Positions 1-7,591 of a stretch of 64,000 nt of DNA are shown here, in pieces; position 1 is the first letter of the stretch; each line of letters opens with the position of its first letter. The notes beneath the pieces were generated by a model, which ran no database searches, was not told the DNA's origin, and saw nothing but the letters and a program-made list of their open reading frames with translations. Both the position numbers and the translations under genes were made by a program. The DNA is from Pseudomonas putida (GTDB lineage Bacteria; Pseudomonadota; Gammaproteobacteria; Pseudomonadales; Pseudomonadaceae): positions 1-64,000 of the forward strand of contig NZ_SMTE01000019.1 of NCBI RefSeq assembly GCF_004357765.1, in the 5' to 3' direction.

Positions 1-9
1 ACAGAATTT

Positions 10-125
10 CTTGACGACCATAGAGCATTGGAACCACCTGATCCCATCCCGAACTCAGCAGTGAAACGATGCATCGCCGATGGTAGTGTGGGGTTTCCCC
101 ATGTGAGAGTAGGTCATCGTCAAGA
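10..125 (+). rRNA. rrf: 5S ribosomal RNA
   Basis: The sequence is a near-textbook Pseudomonas 5S rRNA. The 5' end (cttgacgacc) pairs with the 3' end (ggtcatcgtcaag), and the internal block gaaccacctgatcccatccc is the conserved loop B/helix III region. The length of about 116 nt fits the family. It is the last gene of an rRNA operon whose 16S and 23S genes would lie before the window. End points are set from the helix I pairing and may be off by a few bases. Confidence 0.95.
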
Positions 126-134
126 TTCATTTCG

Positions 135-170
135 CAAAACCCCTATCTGCGTGAGCAGGTAGGGGTTTTG
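135..170 (+). terminator. rRNA operon terminator, probably bidirectional
   Basis: A 16-bp near-perfect inverted repeat with a GTGA loop (stem caaaacccctatctgc / gcaggtaggggttttg) is followed by tcttttct. It lies 10 bases after the 5S gene. The A-rich left arm gives a U tract on the other strand too, so it probably also ends the stress-protein gene transcribed towards it. Confidence 0.85.
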
Positions 171-177
171 TCTTTTC

Positions 178-1041
178 TCAACCACGCGCCAGCTCTTCAA
201 GGTGCGCAATCGCCTCTTCGCTTTTCAGCACCAGCACATCGCCTTTCAGCGAGTCCAGTACGACTTCGGCGGTATTGCCTATCAAGGCTCCTGAAATGCC
301 CGTGCGCGCTACGGTACCGATCACGGTGACCACCGCGTCATACCTCTGCTCGATTTCGGGTATGAGCACATCGGCTGGACCTTCCTTCACATGCATGCAC
401 TCACTGGGGATGTCGTATTCCGCCTGAAAGCGCAGACAAGCATCCCGGTAGCGTTGTTCGATGGTTTCGCTCAGTTGGTAGGCTGGGTCAGCCGACGCCA
501 GCATGGGCGAAGGATGGGCGCTGATCACGTGCAAGGTGCCCTTGGCCAGCCCGGCAATGGCGTAGCCATGGTCGATGATGCTGGCATGCAGTAACCGATG
601 ATCCTCGTCCTCGTTACCCACGTCCACGGCGGCCAGTATCACGCCGCCGGTCCAGGGGCGCTCACTCCTGACCATCAACACGGCGCATGGGCAGTAACGC
701 AGCAGCTTCCAATCGGTAGGCGTCAACAGCGCTTTCTTTAGTGGGTTATCCGGCCAGTGCTCCTTGATCACCAGTTCGCAGCCTTCTGCCTGCTGCACTT
801 GGATGATCGACTGGTGCAGGCTGTCGTGCCAGGCCTGCTCATGAGTCACATTGTCATAGCCGTCATCGTGCAGTTGGCTACTGAGCAAGCTGAGCAGGGC
901 GCTATGGTCGTGGTGCTGGTGACACATCAACAGATGCATACGTGCCCCTGTCACCCCAGCGATCAGCTTGGCTCGCGTCAGCGCACGGCTATGGGCATGT
1001 TCTGGATCGAGCACGACGAGGATGCTACGAACAGCTTGCAT
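178..1041 (-). CDS. Tandem-domain universal stress protein
   Basis: The 287-residue protein has two UspA-like halves (about residues 1-137 and 146-287). It starts with the typical beta strand RSILVVLDPEH. The second half ends with a nucleotide-binding type G-x2-x-G-x9-G-N-T signature around residues 242-257 (GTVARTGISGALIGNT). Such UspE-like tandem proteins are cytosolic and support survival under anaerobic, stationary or energy stress. The start at 1041 is preferred over an upstream in-frame ATG because AAGGAG lies 8-9 bases before it. A perfect FNR/ANR-type box lies upstream, as for ANR-controlled Usp genes of P. aeruginosa. The exact cellular role is unknown. Confidence 0.88.
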   Translation of the reverse strand: MQAVRSILVVLDPEHAHSRALTRAKLIAGVTGARMHLLMCHQHHDHSALLSLLSSQLHDDGYDNVTHEQAWHDSLHQSIIQVQQAEGCELVIKEHWPDNPLKKALLTPTDWKLLRYCPCAVLMVRSERPWTGGVILAAVDVGNEDEDHRLLHASIIDHGYAIAGLAKGTLHVISAHPSPMLASADPAYQLSETIEQRYRDACLRFQAEYDIPSECMHVKEGPADVLIPEIEQRYDAVVTVIGTVARTGISGALIGNTAEVVLDSLKGDVLVLKSEEAIAHLEELARG

Positions 1042-1075
1042 GAGCGGTAACTCCTTCCTGACGTGGCTAACGCTG

Positions 1076-1118
1076 ACTATAGTCGGCGCCCCGGGGGCAG
1101 TCGCTTGATGTACATCAA
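1076..1118 (-). promoter_or_regulatory. ANR/FNR-type box plus -10 element for the usp gene
   Basis: Positions 1105-1118 read TTGATGTACATCAA, a perfect match to the FNR/ANR consensus TTGAT-N4-ATCAA. The palindrome extends to 16 bp (1104-1119). On the minus strand a TATAGT -10 element lies at 1081-1076. This puts the box centre about 42 bases upstream of the predicted transcription start, the class II activator position. The site lies between the usp start (1041) and miaE (1193), so it may also touch miaE expression. Confidence 0.75.
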
Positions 1119-1192
1119 GCATAGTCACTGGCATTGGCTGTCACCGCCGGTATAATCCCCGGTCCTGCCTGATCAACGTGATTTGTAGCCCT

Positions 1193-1810
1193 ATGTCCCT
1201 GATCCCCGAAATCGATGCTTTCCTTGGCTGCGCGACCCCTGATGCCTGGATCGAAGCAGCGTTGGCCGATCAGGAAACCTTGCTGATCGACCACAAGAAC
1301 TGCGAGTTCAAGGCCGCCAGCACGGCGTTGAGCCTGATCGCCAAATACAACACTCACCTTGACCTGATCAACATGATGTCGCGCCTGGCACGTGAGGAGC
1401 TGGTGCATCACGAGCAGGTACTGCGCTTGATGAAGCGTCGCGGCGTGCCGCTTCGGCCGGTCTCGGCTGGGCGTTATGCCTCAGGACTGCGCCGACTGGT
1501 TCGCGCTCATGAGCCTGTGAAACTGGTCGATACCCTGGTGGTCGGGGCGTTCATCGAGGCGCGTAGTTGCGAGCGCTTCAATGCACTGGTGCCGCATCTG
1601 GATGAAGAACTGAGCCGCTTCTACCACGGCCTGCTGAAGAGTGAAGCGCGACACTATCAAGGCTATCTGAAACTGGCCCACCAGTACGGCGAGCCCGCGG
1701 ATATCGCCCGCCGCATCGAGCTGGTCAGAGACGCCGAAGCTGAATTGATCCAGTCTGCCGATCAGGAGCTGCGCTTTCACAGCGGTATCCCCATGGCGCA
1801 GGCCGCCTGA
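1193..1810 (+). CDS. miaE: tRNA-(ms2io6A)-hydroxylase
   Basis: The 205-residue protein matches MiaE, the non-haem diiron monooxygenase that hydroxylates 2-methylthio-N6-isopentenyladenosine at position 37 of tRNAs reading UNN codons, using O2. It has the ferritin-like four-helix layout with carboxylate/histidine ligand motifs: E in KNCEFKAAS, the REELVHHEQ helix, EARSCERF and the SEARHYQGY helix. The ATG at 1193 gives the family start MSLIPEIDAFL. An in-frame ATG at 1178 is less likely. A TATAAT hexamer lies at 1151-1156. The gene is divergent from the ANR-box stress gene. Confidence 0.93.
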   Translation: MSLIPEIDAFLGCATPDAWIEAALADQETLLIDHKNCEFKAASTALSLIAKYNTHLDLINMMSRLAREELVHHEQVLRLMKRRGVPLRPVSAGRYASGLRRLVRAHEPVKLVDTLVVGAFIEARSCERFNALVPHLDEELSRFYHGLLKSEARHYQGYLKLAHQYGEPADIARRIELVRDAEAELIQSADQELRFHSGIPMAQAA

Positions 1811-1831
1811 CCGGGCCGGCCGGACTGCCGG

Positions 1832-2152
1832 CTAGTCGCGTCGACCCAGCAGCAAACCGACTACTAAGCCAAGGCCTGCAGAGAGCGCCACGGTCTGCCA
1901 AGGGTGACCGCCGATGTAGTCTTCGGTCGCTTCCACCACCGGCTGTGCCCGGCTGCGGACCTGGCCTACGGCCTGGCTGGCCTGGCGCAGCTTGAGCCCG
2001 AGCTGAGCGCGCAGGGTATCGGCTTCCTCGCCCACCAGAGAGGAACTGCGGTCGAGCAACTTTTCCGACTCTTCGATCAATGCCTGCAGTTCGCTGAATA
2101 CTTGGTCCTTGATCTGTTCGCCTTGGGCAGCAGTGTGGTTTTTTCGAGCCAT
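1832..2152 (-). CDS. DUF883 (ElaB/YqjD-type) inner-membrane-anchored protein
   Basis: The 106-residue protein is an amphipathic, charged helical N-terminal part (about residues 10-80, coiled-coil-like, rich in E, Q, L and R). A glycine-rich C-terminal membrane segment follows (ALSAGLGLVVGLLLG) with a terminal RRD. This is the DUF883 layout. In E. coli the relatives ElaB and YqjD are C-tail-anchored, bind ribosomes in stationary phase and are stress-induced. The ATG at 2152 has GAGGA 7 bases before it; a GTG at 2158 is the alternative. It converges on miaE. The ribosome link is inferred from the family only. Confidence 0.85.
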   Translation of the reverse strand: MARKNHTAAQGEQIKDQVFSELQALIEESEKLLDRSSSLVGEEADTLRAQLGLKLRQASQAVGQVRSRAQPVVEATEDYIGGHPWQTVALSAGLGLVVGLLLGRRD

Positions 2153-2278
2153 GAGCACGTCCTCGTCAATGGTGTGTTAGAACAATGGATGTCGGCACGA
2201 GGGGAAAGTTGCCCCAGGTTACCGATGTCGCACCGCTACGGTGTAAGATAGCGGCCATTTTTCATTGGCAGGTATTCC

Positions 2279-2542
2279 ATGAGTTTCAATCTCGCCAACA
2301 AGAGTTTTCAGGAACGGGCGCAGATCGAGGCGGAAAAAGCCCGTCTGTTCGAAATGTGGCAGAACAACCTTGGCAAGGCCAAGGCCGAAGCTGCCCGGCT
2401 GATTTCGGAAAAGTCCCGGCGCAAGGGCAAATGGGCCGAGTGGGTGCGCGCCGAGCTCGAGACGATGTCGCCGCCGGACTATGCCAATCTGGTGCGCAGC
2501 GAGGTCAACAAGATGATGGCCGCTGCCAGCGCCAACCGTTGA
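2279..2542 (+). CDS. Conserved hypothetical protein, helical and charged
   Basis: An 87-residue protein with no recognised domain. It is strongly helical and rich in A, E, K and R (EKARLFEMWQNNLGKAKAEA) with no cysteine, signal peptide or membrane segment. It looks cytosolic and possibly nucleic-acid or ribosome associated, but no function can be assigned. The ATG at 2279 follows a weak AGG. A longer frame beginning at 2185 overlaps it but lacks protein-like composition. It runs convergent to the LEA-type lipoprotein gene, with stops 3 bases apart. Confidence 0.75.
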   Translation: MSFNLANKSFQERAQIEAEKARLFEMWQNNLGKAKAEAARLISEKSRRKGKWAEWVRAELETMSPPDYANLVRSEVNKMMAAASANR

Positions 2543-2545
2543 GGT

Positions 2546-3034
2546 TCACCAGATAAGACTGCCGTTCTTTGGCAGGTCGAGTTTGCCTTCGTCGGTGAAG
2601 CGCACTGTGCCCAACGGTCCTCCCGCCAGCTTGCCGCGCAATCGGTAAGGCATTCCCTGCAGCGAATCGAGCTTGCCGAGCCCATAGGCCTGACGCAGGA
2701 AGGAAAATGCGGTGATGCTCACCGGCACCGTGATCACCGCTTCGTCGTAGCGACCGATATGACCCTGTTGGTCGCTTACCCCGGCTGCCAACGGCTGTCC
2801 GTTGACCTCCAGGTTCAGCGCAATGCCGTTGTAGTCGATGGCGTTTTCGTTCGGATTCTGTACCCGCATCTTCACCGCCATGCGCATTTCCAGCTCTTGG
2901 CCGGGCAACGGTTCGATACCTATGACGCTGATGTTGAGAGGGTCTCGCGCCTGGAACAACGCACAGGCCTGCAGCGCGCCCAGCATCAGCAGGAGCAGGA
3001 GAGGGCGAGCGCAGCGGTGCAGTCGGACAACCAT
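2546..3034 (-). CDS. LEA type 2 family lipoprotein
   Basis: A 162-residue protein with a lipoprotein signal peptide: basic N-terminus, hydrophobic LLLLLMLGAL core and an LQAC lipobox around residues 18-25. The rest fits the LEA14/WHy beta-sandwich (PF03168 type): a conserved aspartate-rich strand, then VQNPNENAIDYNGIALNLEVNG. Bacterial members are periplasm-facing lipoproteins linked to desiccation or envelope stress. The start at 3034 (AAGG upstream) places the hydrophobic core correctly; an ATG at 3076 would put 14 extra residues before the signal peptide. Function is by family resemblance. Confidence 0.85.
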   Translation of the reverse strand: MVVRLHRCARPLLLLLMLGALQACALFQARDPLNISVIGIEPLPGQELEMRMAVKMRVQNPNENAIDYNGIALNLEVNGQPLAAGVSDQQGHIGRYDEAVITVPVSITAFSFLRQAYGLGKLDSLQGMPYRLRGKLAGGPLGTVRFTDEGKLDLPKNGSLIW

Positions 3035-3113
3035 GGGAGCAACCTTGCCTGCAGAGTCGAGCCTGCAGTGTGGCAAACGTATGCCGCAGTTGAAAGTCCT
3101 GCGTGTTATGAAA

Positions 3114-3132
3114 GATACTGTTTCTCATTCAC
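3114..3132 (+). promoter_or_regulatory. Candidate Fur box upstream of the fecI-like gene
   Basis: Positions 3114-3132 match 13 of 19 bases of the Fur consensus GATAATGATAATCATTATC (observed GATACTGTTTCTCATTCAC). The site ends 36 bases before the ATG of the iron-starvation sigma factor gene, where a repressor would block its promoter. Identity as a working Fur site is inferred from match and context. Confidence 0.5.
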
Positions 3133-3168
3133 GCCCGATAATTTTTCCTACTGGCAGTGTCTTTTCCA

Positions 3169-3687
3169 ATGCTGACGTCCCCCGTGTCTGGTCTGCTGGC
3201 AAGTTTCCAGGAGCACTACGACGACCTGTTGCAGTTCCTGACCCGCCGCATGAGCGATCGGCAGCGTGCCGCCGACATCGCCCAGGAGACCTATCTCAAG
3301 TTGGCGAGGATCGACGAGCAGGCGGTGCGCGTATTGCACGCACGTAGTTTCATATTCCGGGTGGCCGGCAACCTGGCCATCGATGCATTGCGCCGCGAGC
3401 AGCGTCTTGCTGCTCACCATGAGCACGGTGACGGGGCGGGAGAGATGGTGTGTCCGGCACCGGCACCTGAGGCAACCCTGCTGGCTCGGGAACGGCTGCA
3501 GATGCTCGATCGAGCGCTGCTGCAACTGCCAGAGAATGCCCGTCAGGCATTGTTGTTCAACCGTGTCGAAGGTCTGACCCAGGCGCAGATCGCCCAGCGT
3601 CTGGGCGTTTCCGAGAGTATGGTGGCAAAATACATCGGCCAGGCCCTGCGTCATTGTCGCGACTGGCTCAAACACAACCATGACTGA
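3169..3687 (+). CDS. FecI-like ECF sigma factor
   Basis: A 172-residue sigma-70 factor of the iron-starvation ECF group. Region 2 spans about residues 18-80 (YDDLLQFLTRRM, then DIAQETYLKLAR). Region 4 spans about residues 115-168 (LPENARQALLFNRVEGLTQAQIAQ, then LGVSESMVAKYIGQALRHC). It would direct RNA polymerase to the promoter of the receptor gene downstream. The ATG at 3169 is chosen; a GTG 12 bases earlier is possible. The 3' end overlaps the fecR-like start by 8 bases, indicating translational coupling. A Fur-like box lies just upstream. The cognate siderophore is not readable from this gene. Confidence 0.93.
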   Translation: MLTSPVSGLLASFQEHYDDLLQFLTRRMSDRQRAADIAQETYLKLARIDEQAVRVLHARSFIFRVAGNLAIDALRREQRLAAHHEHGDGAGEMVCPAPAPEATLLARERLQMLDRALLQLPENARQALLFNRVEGLTQAQIAQRLGVSESMVAKYIGQALRHCRDWLKHNHD

Positions 3688-4555
3688 CGTCTCGACCATG
3701 CCCGCTTCCCCGCCTATCCGCGACCTGTCCGACGATGCCCTGCAGTGGCAGGTGCTGCTGCATTCCGGTACTGCCAGCGCTGCCGATCAAGCACGCTACC
3801 AGCGCTGGAAACAGCTCAGCCCGGATCACACCGAAGCGGCGGTTGAGGCCGAGATGCTGTGGCTGGATCTCGGCTCGACCGCCACCGCCCAGGCATTCGA
3901 GGCGCTGCCGCCGCGCCCACGGCGAAAACGCTGGAGCGCAGGCATCGCGGCCGCCCTGGTGCTGGTGGTGGCGGGTTACTGCGGTTGGCAGGAAGCACCA
4001 TTGTGGTTGGCCGATTATCACACCCGTGTCGGCGAGCGGCAGAGCATTACCCTGGACGACGGCTCAAAGGTACTGTTGAACAGCGCCAGCGCAGTGAGCG
4101 TGGCTTTCAGCGCTACGGAACGACGGGTCACGCTGCGCGCCGGTGAGGCGCTGTTCGACACCGTCGCCGACCCACGCCCCTTCGTGGTCGAGACCGCAGG
4201 CGATACCGTTCAGGGCGCCAATGCGACGTTCAGTGTTCGTCGTGATGGCCAGGTCGTCCTGGCGAAGGGCCAGGCACGACTCGGCGACCAGGTATTGGCC
4301 GTTGCCGCCGACGCGAGCGCGCTGACCGCCTGGCAACGGGGCAAACTCATCTTCAATGGCAAGCCATTGGGTCAGGTACTGGCCGAGCTGGAACGTTATC
4401 AGCATGGTCGCATTCTGGTGCCCGACAGCAAACTTGCAGCCCTTGAGGTGAGCGGTGTGTTCGATCTGGACGACCCTCACGCCTTGCTGCGCACCCTCGA
4501 GCAACGTTACGGCCTCAAGGTCACCTATCTGCCCTGGCTGGCAGTGGTTTACTGA
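3680..4555 (+). CDS. FecR-like anti-sigma/sigma-regulator protein
   Basis: The 291-residue protein has the full FecR plan. A cytosolic N-terminal DUF4880-type segment lies at about residues 17-60 (ARYQRWKQLSPDHTEA). One membrane segment spans about residues 86-103 (SAGIAAALVLVVAGY). A periplasmic FecR domain follows (about 115-205), then a C-terminal STN-like part (about 222-291) that would contact the receptor signalling domain. In this system FecR relays siderophore occupancy of the outer-membrane receptor to the sigma factor. It overlaps the sigma gene by 8 bases. The partner receptor gene follows after 120 bases. Confidence 0.93.
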   Translation: MTDVSTMPASPPIRDLSDDALQWQVLLHSGTASAADQARYQRWKQLSPDHTEAAVEAEMLWLDLGSTATAQAFEALPPRPRRKRWSAGIAAALVLVVAGYCGWQEAPLWLADYHTRVGERQSITLDDGSKVLLNSASAVSVAFSATERRVTLRAGEALFDTVADPRPFVVETAGDTVQGANATFSVRRDGQVVLAKGQARLGDQVLAVAADASALTAWQRGKLIFNGKPLGQVLAELERYQHGRILVPDSKLAALEVSGVFDLDDPHALLRTLEQRYGLKVTYLPWLAVVY

Positions 4556-4675
4556 GCTTTTCGGAAGTAATCAAAATTATTTTCATTTGGTACTGCAAGT
4601 TTCTGCAAGCCAGATCGTCGTAGGGGGACTGATCAGCAACCCATTCTCATTTCTGACTTGTCTGGAAGCTCATTC

Positions 4676-7123
4676 GTGCCTCTCATGCCTACGCCGTCCA
4701 CCCATGGACAGTCTCACCGTCGCGGCGGTCAATTCCACCATGCCTTGCTGTCCTGCAGCGTCCTGGCCTTGTTTGCCAGCCCCTTGCAAGCATGGGCCAG
4801 CAACGATGCGCCGGCACAGATTCAGGCTCGGCAGCTACAGCTCGATTTGTCGGCGCAGCCGCTTGACCAGGCTTTGACCGCCTTCGCCGACCAGGCCGGT
4901 CTGCATTTGCTGTACACCACCGCAGACGTCCAGGGGCTGACCAGTCCCCCCGTGCATGGCAGCTACAGCGTCGAGCAAGCCCTGCAGCAGTTGCTCGACG
5001 GCAGCGGCGTGACCTGGCAGTTCAGTGACAGCGGCACCATCATCCTGCGCAAGGCCGAGAGTGCACCGCTGGCGGTCAGCCTCAAGCCCATCGAAGTCAG
5101 CGTCGCCTCGCGCACCAGCACCTCGATCAGCGAAATCCCAGGCACCGTGTGGGTAGTCGACCAGCAACAGTTGCGTGAGCAGATCGACAGCGGCGTCAGC
5201 CTCAAGGAGGCGATCGGCAAATTGGTACCCGGCCTCGATCTGGCTCCTGAAGGGCGGACCAACTATGGCCAGAACATGCGCGGGCGCAACGTGCTGGTGA
5301 TGATCGACGGGGTCAGCCAGAACAGTTCGCGTGGTCTCTCTCGTCAGTTCGACAGCATTTCTCCGTTCAACGTCGAACGCGTCGAAGTGCTGTCCGGTGC
5401 CAGCGCCATTTACGGCGGGGGCGCCACCGGCGGCATCATCAACATCGTGACCAAGAAGGGCGAGGCGGGGGATGCGCGCTTCGAGACCCAGCTTGGTGCC
5501 AGTAGCGGCTTCAACAACAGCGATGACCTGGCAACTCGTTTCGCGCAGTCGATCAGCGGCGGCAATGATCGAATCAATGCCCGCCTGGGCGTTTCCGGAG
5601 AGCAGAACGAAGCCTTCTACGACGGAGCGGGCGACCAGATCTTCATCGACAACACGCAGACCGATCTGCAGTACAACCGCACCATCGATGTGCTCGGCAG
5701 TGTCGGCCTGAAGCTGTCCGATGAGCAAAGCCTCGACCTGCTGGCGCAGTATTATGATTCCGGCAACCACGGTAGCACGGGTATCTACTTCCCCAACCTG
5801 AACCACAACGCACCCTCCGACCTGGAGGATGCCGAGCTGCGCAGCGGCTATTCCTCTGACCTGGAGCCGCGGACCCGACGCTTCTTGTTCAACGCCAACT
5901 ACCACCACACGGATGTGCTGGGTCAGGATTTCTACCTGCAGGCCTCGTACCGAAAGGAAGACGACAACTTCTACCCGTTCCCTTACTACAATCGCGCTAC
6001 GCCTACCGGCTCGCGCGGGGTCTACTTCGCCGCATCGCAGCAGAACTTCGAAGTCACCAGCCTCAAGGGGCTGTTCGCCAAACAGTGGGACACGCTCAAG
6101 CTGACCTATGGCGTCGACCTTGATCGCGAGCGTTTCAATGCCCAGCAAACCACGTTCGATGCCCTGACCTCGTCGGAAAGCGGTGGACTCGATCTTGAGA
6201 AACAGAGCAAGGCCGATCGCTATCCCGGCTATCGGGTCGACGGGGTCTCGGTGTATGCCCAGCTCGACTGGCACGCCACCGACAACCTGACGCTGTCCGG
6301 GGGCGCCCGACGTCAGCAGATGGACGTAGATGTCAGCGACTTCAAGGGCGTACCCGGTGGCAGCAACGACTATCAGGTCAACCTGTATAACGTCGGCGCG
6401 ATCTACGACTTCAAGAACGGCCATCAGATCTGGACCAACTATGGCGAAGGCTTCGACCTGCCGGACCCGGCCAAGTACTACGGCAAGGCTGGCATGAGCG
6501 TGGCGGACAATCCGTTGGCCGGTATCAAGAGCCGCCAGGTCGAGCTCGGGTGGCGTTACGGCGATCTGGATTGGGATGCCCAGGCAGCGCTGTATTACAT
6601 CTGGTCGGACAAGATCATCAACGTCGACTCACAAACCCTGACCATCGACGTCGAAGATCAGAAGAGTCGTGACTTCGGTTTCGAAGGTGCGCTTACCCGG
6701 CATTTCCAAAGTGGCTGGGAAAGCGGTGGCACCTTGCACCTGACCCGGTCGGAAGAAGAGGATGCCGACGGTGGCTGGATCAAACGCGATGCCCGCTATG
6801 CCTCGCTGTCCAAGGCCACTGCATTCGTCGGTTGGAAGGGTGATGGGCGCAATGTCCGGTTGCAGGCCAATCACGCGTTCAGCTTGAAGGACGATGCCGA
6901 CCACGAAATCGACGGCTACACCACCTTCGACCTGCTCGCCAGCCAGGACACCGGGTTCGGCACCCTCAGCGCGGGTATCCAGAACCTGCTGGACAAGCAG
7001 TACAGTACCGTCTGGGGCCAGCGCGCAACCTTGTTCTATTCGCCGACCTATGGGCCGGCTTACCTCTATGACTACCAAGGACGCGGACGTACGTACACCC
7101 TGACGTGGAGCATGGCGTACTGA
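4676..7123 (+). CDS. TonB-dependent siderophore receptor with STN signalling domain (IutA/ChtA-like)
   Basis: An 815-residue outer-membrane receptor. After a signal peptide (LLSCSVLALFASPLQAWA) it carries an STN domain (about residues 52-105: LDLSAQPLDQALTAFADQAG), a plug (about 145-260, with LVMIDGVSQNSSRG and ASAIYGGGATGGIINIVTKKG) and a 22-strand barrel ending in aromatic-rich TWSMAY. The plug wording is close to IutA/ChtA, receptors for aerobactin-type hydroxamates, so a citrate-hydroxamate siderophore is a reasonable guess. The STN domain and the fecI/fecR pair upstream point to cell-surface signalling. The GTG at 4676 has GGAAG 7 bases before it; the ATG at 4685 is an alternative start. 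Confidence 0.9.
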   Translation: MPLMPTPSTHGQSHRRGGQFHHALLSCSVLALFASPLQAWASNDAPAQIQARQLQLDLSAQPLDQALTAFADQAGLHLLYTTADVQGLTSPPVHGSYSVEQALQQLLDGSGVTWQFSDSGTIILRKAESAPLAVSLKPIEVSVASRTSTSISEIPGTVWVVDQQQLREQIDSGVSLKEAIGKLVPGLDLAPEGRTNYGQNMRGRNVLVMIDGVSQNSSRGLSRQFDSISPFNVERVEVLSGASAIYGGGATGGIINIVTKKGEAGDARFETQLGASSGFNNSDDLATRFAQSISGGNDRINARLGVSGEQNEAFYDGAGDQIFIDNTQTDLQYNRTIDVLGSVGLKLSDEQSLDLLAQYYDSGNHGSTGIYFPNLNHNAPSDLEDAELRSGYSSDLEPRTRRFLFNANYHHTDVLGQDFYLQASYRKEDDNFYPFPYYNRATPTGSRGVYFAASQQNFEVTSLKGLFAKQWDTLKLTYGVDLDRERFNAQQTTFDALTSSESGGLDLEKQSKADRYPGYRVDGVSVYAQLDWHATDNLTLSGGARRQQMDVDVSDFKGVPGGSNDYQVNLYNVGAIYDFKNGHQIWTNYGEGFDLPDPAKYYGKAGMSVADNPLAGIKSRQVELGWRYGDLDWDAQAALYYIWSDKIINVDSQTLTIDVEDQKSRDFGFEGALTRHFQSGWESGGTLHLTRSEEEDADGGWIKRDARYASLSKATAFVGWKGDGRNVRLQANHAFSLKDDADHEIDGYTTFDLLASQDTGFGTLSAGIQNLLDKQYSTVWGQRATLFYSPTYGPAYLYDYQGRGRTYTLTWSMAY

Positions 7124-7251
7124 GGTCCTGGCAAAGGTCCATACTGAAACATCAGGAATCAACTAAACCCACGCTCACACTTTTGCCTCGAACCCTTCGC
7201 GCCTTAGGCTATCGAACCCTTAGGCGCGACTTTTCGTACAGGAGGTGAAGC

Positions 7252-7569
7252 ATGAATCGAGTATTGCCGACCCTGGTCGTTGGCCTGCTGCTGAGCGTGG
7301 CCGTGCAGGCCGAACCACACCAGCCGTTGCAGCTCGCCGCCAACGACAACAATCCGTACAACAGTCCGATAAAGCGGGCCAACCCCAACAGTCGCCAGGG
7401 CACCTTGCCAGCGACCCCGCCCGTGCGCGGCCCCTCGACTGAGCCCAACATTCGCCCCCCAACCCTGGATAACCGCGGCATCGGCAATGGCGACAACCTG
7501 CGCCGTGAGCAGCAGACGCCCAGGTTGGAACCCACCCGGCCCCCGCGTGACTCGCAACGTGCACCGTGA
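7252..7569 (+). CDS. Small exported proline/asparagine-rich protein
   Basis: A 105-residue protein with a clear signal peptide (LPTLVVGLLLSVAVQA, cleavage near residue 20). The mature part has low complexity and is rich in N, P and R, with no cysteine or recognised domain. It would be periplasmic or secreted and largely disordered. The ribosome site is unusually good (AGGAGGTGAAG just before the ATG). It lies 22 bases before the sugar dehydrogenase gene and probably shares its transcript. No function is assigned. Confidence 0.75.
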   Translation: MNRVLPTLVVGLLLSVAVQAEPHQPLQLAANDNNPYNSPIKRANPNSRQGTLPATPPVRGPSTEPNIRPPTLDNRGIGNGDNLRREQQTPRLEPTRPPRDSQRAP

Positions 7570-7591
7570 GCCCCTGAGAAAGGATGCCCCC

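Noticed and set aside
4835-6424. A 529-codon open frame on the minus strand inside the TonB receptor gene
   Set aside because: It mirrors the high-G+C codon pattern of the plus-strand gene, has no ribosome site and no protein-family likeness.
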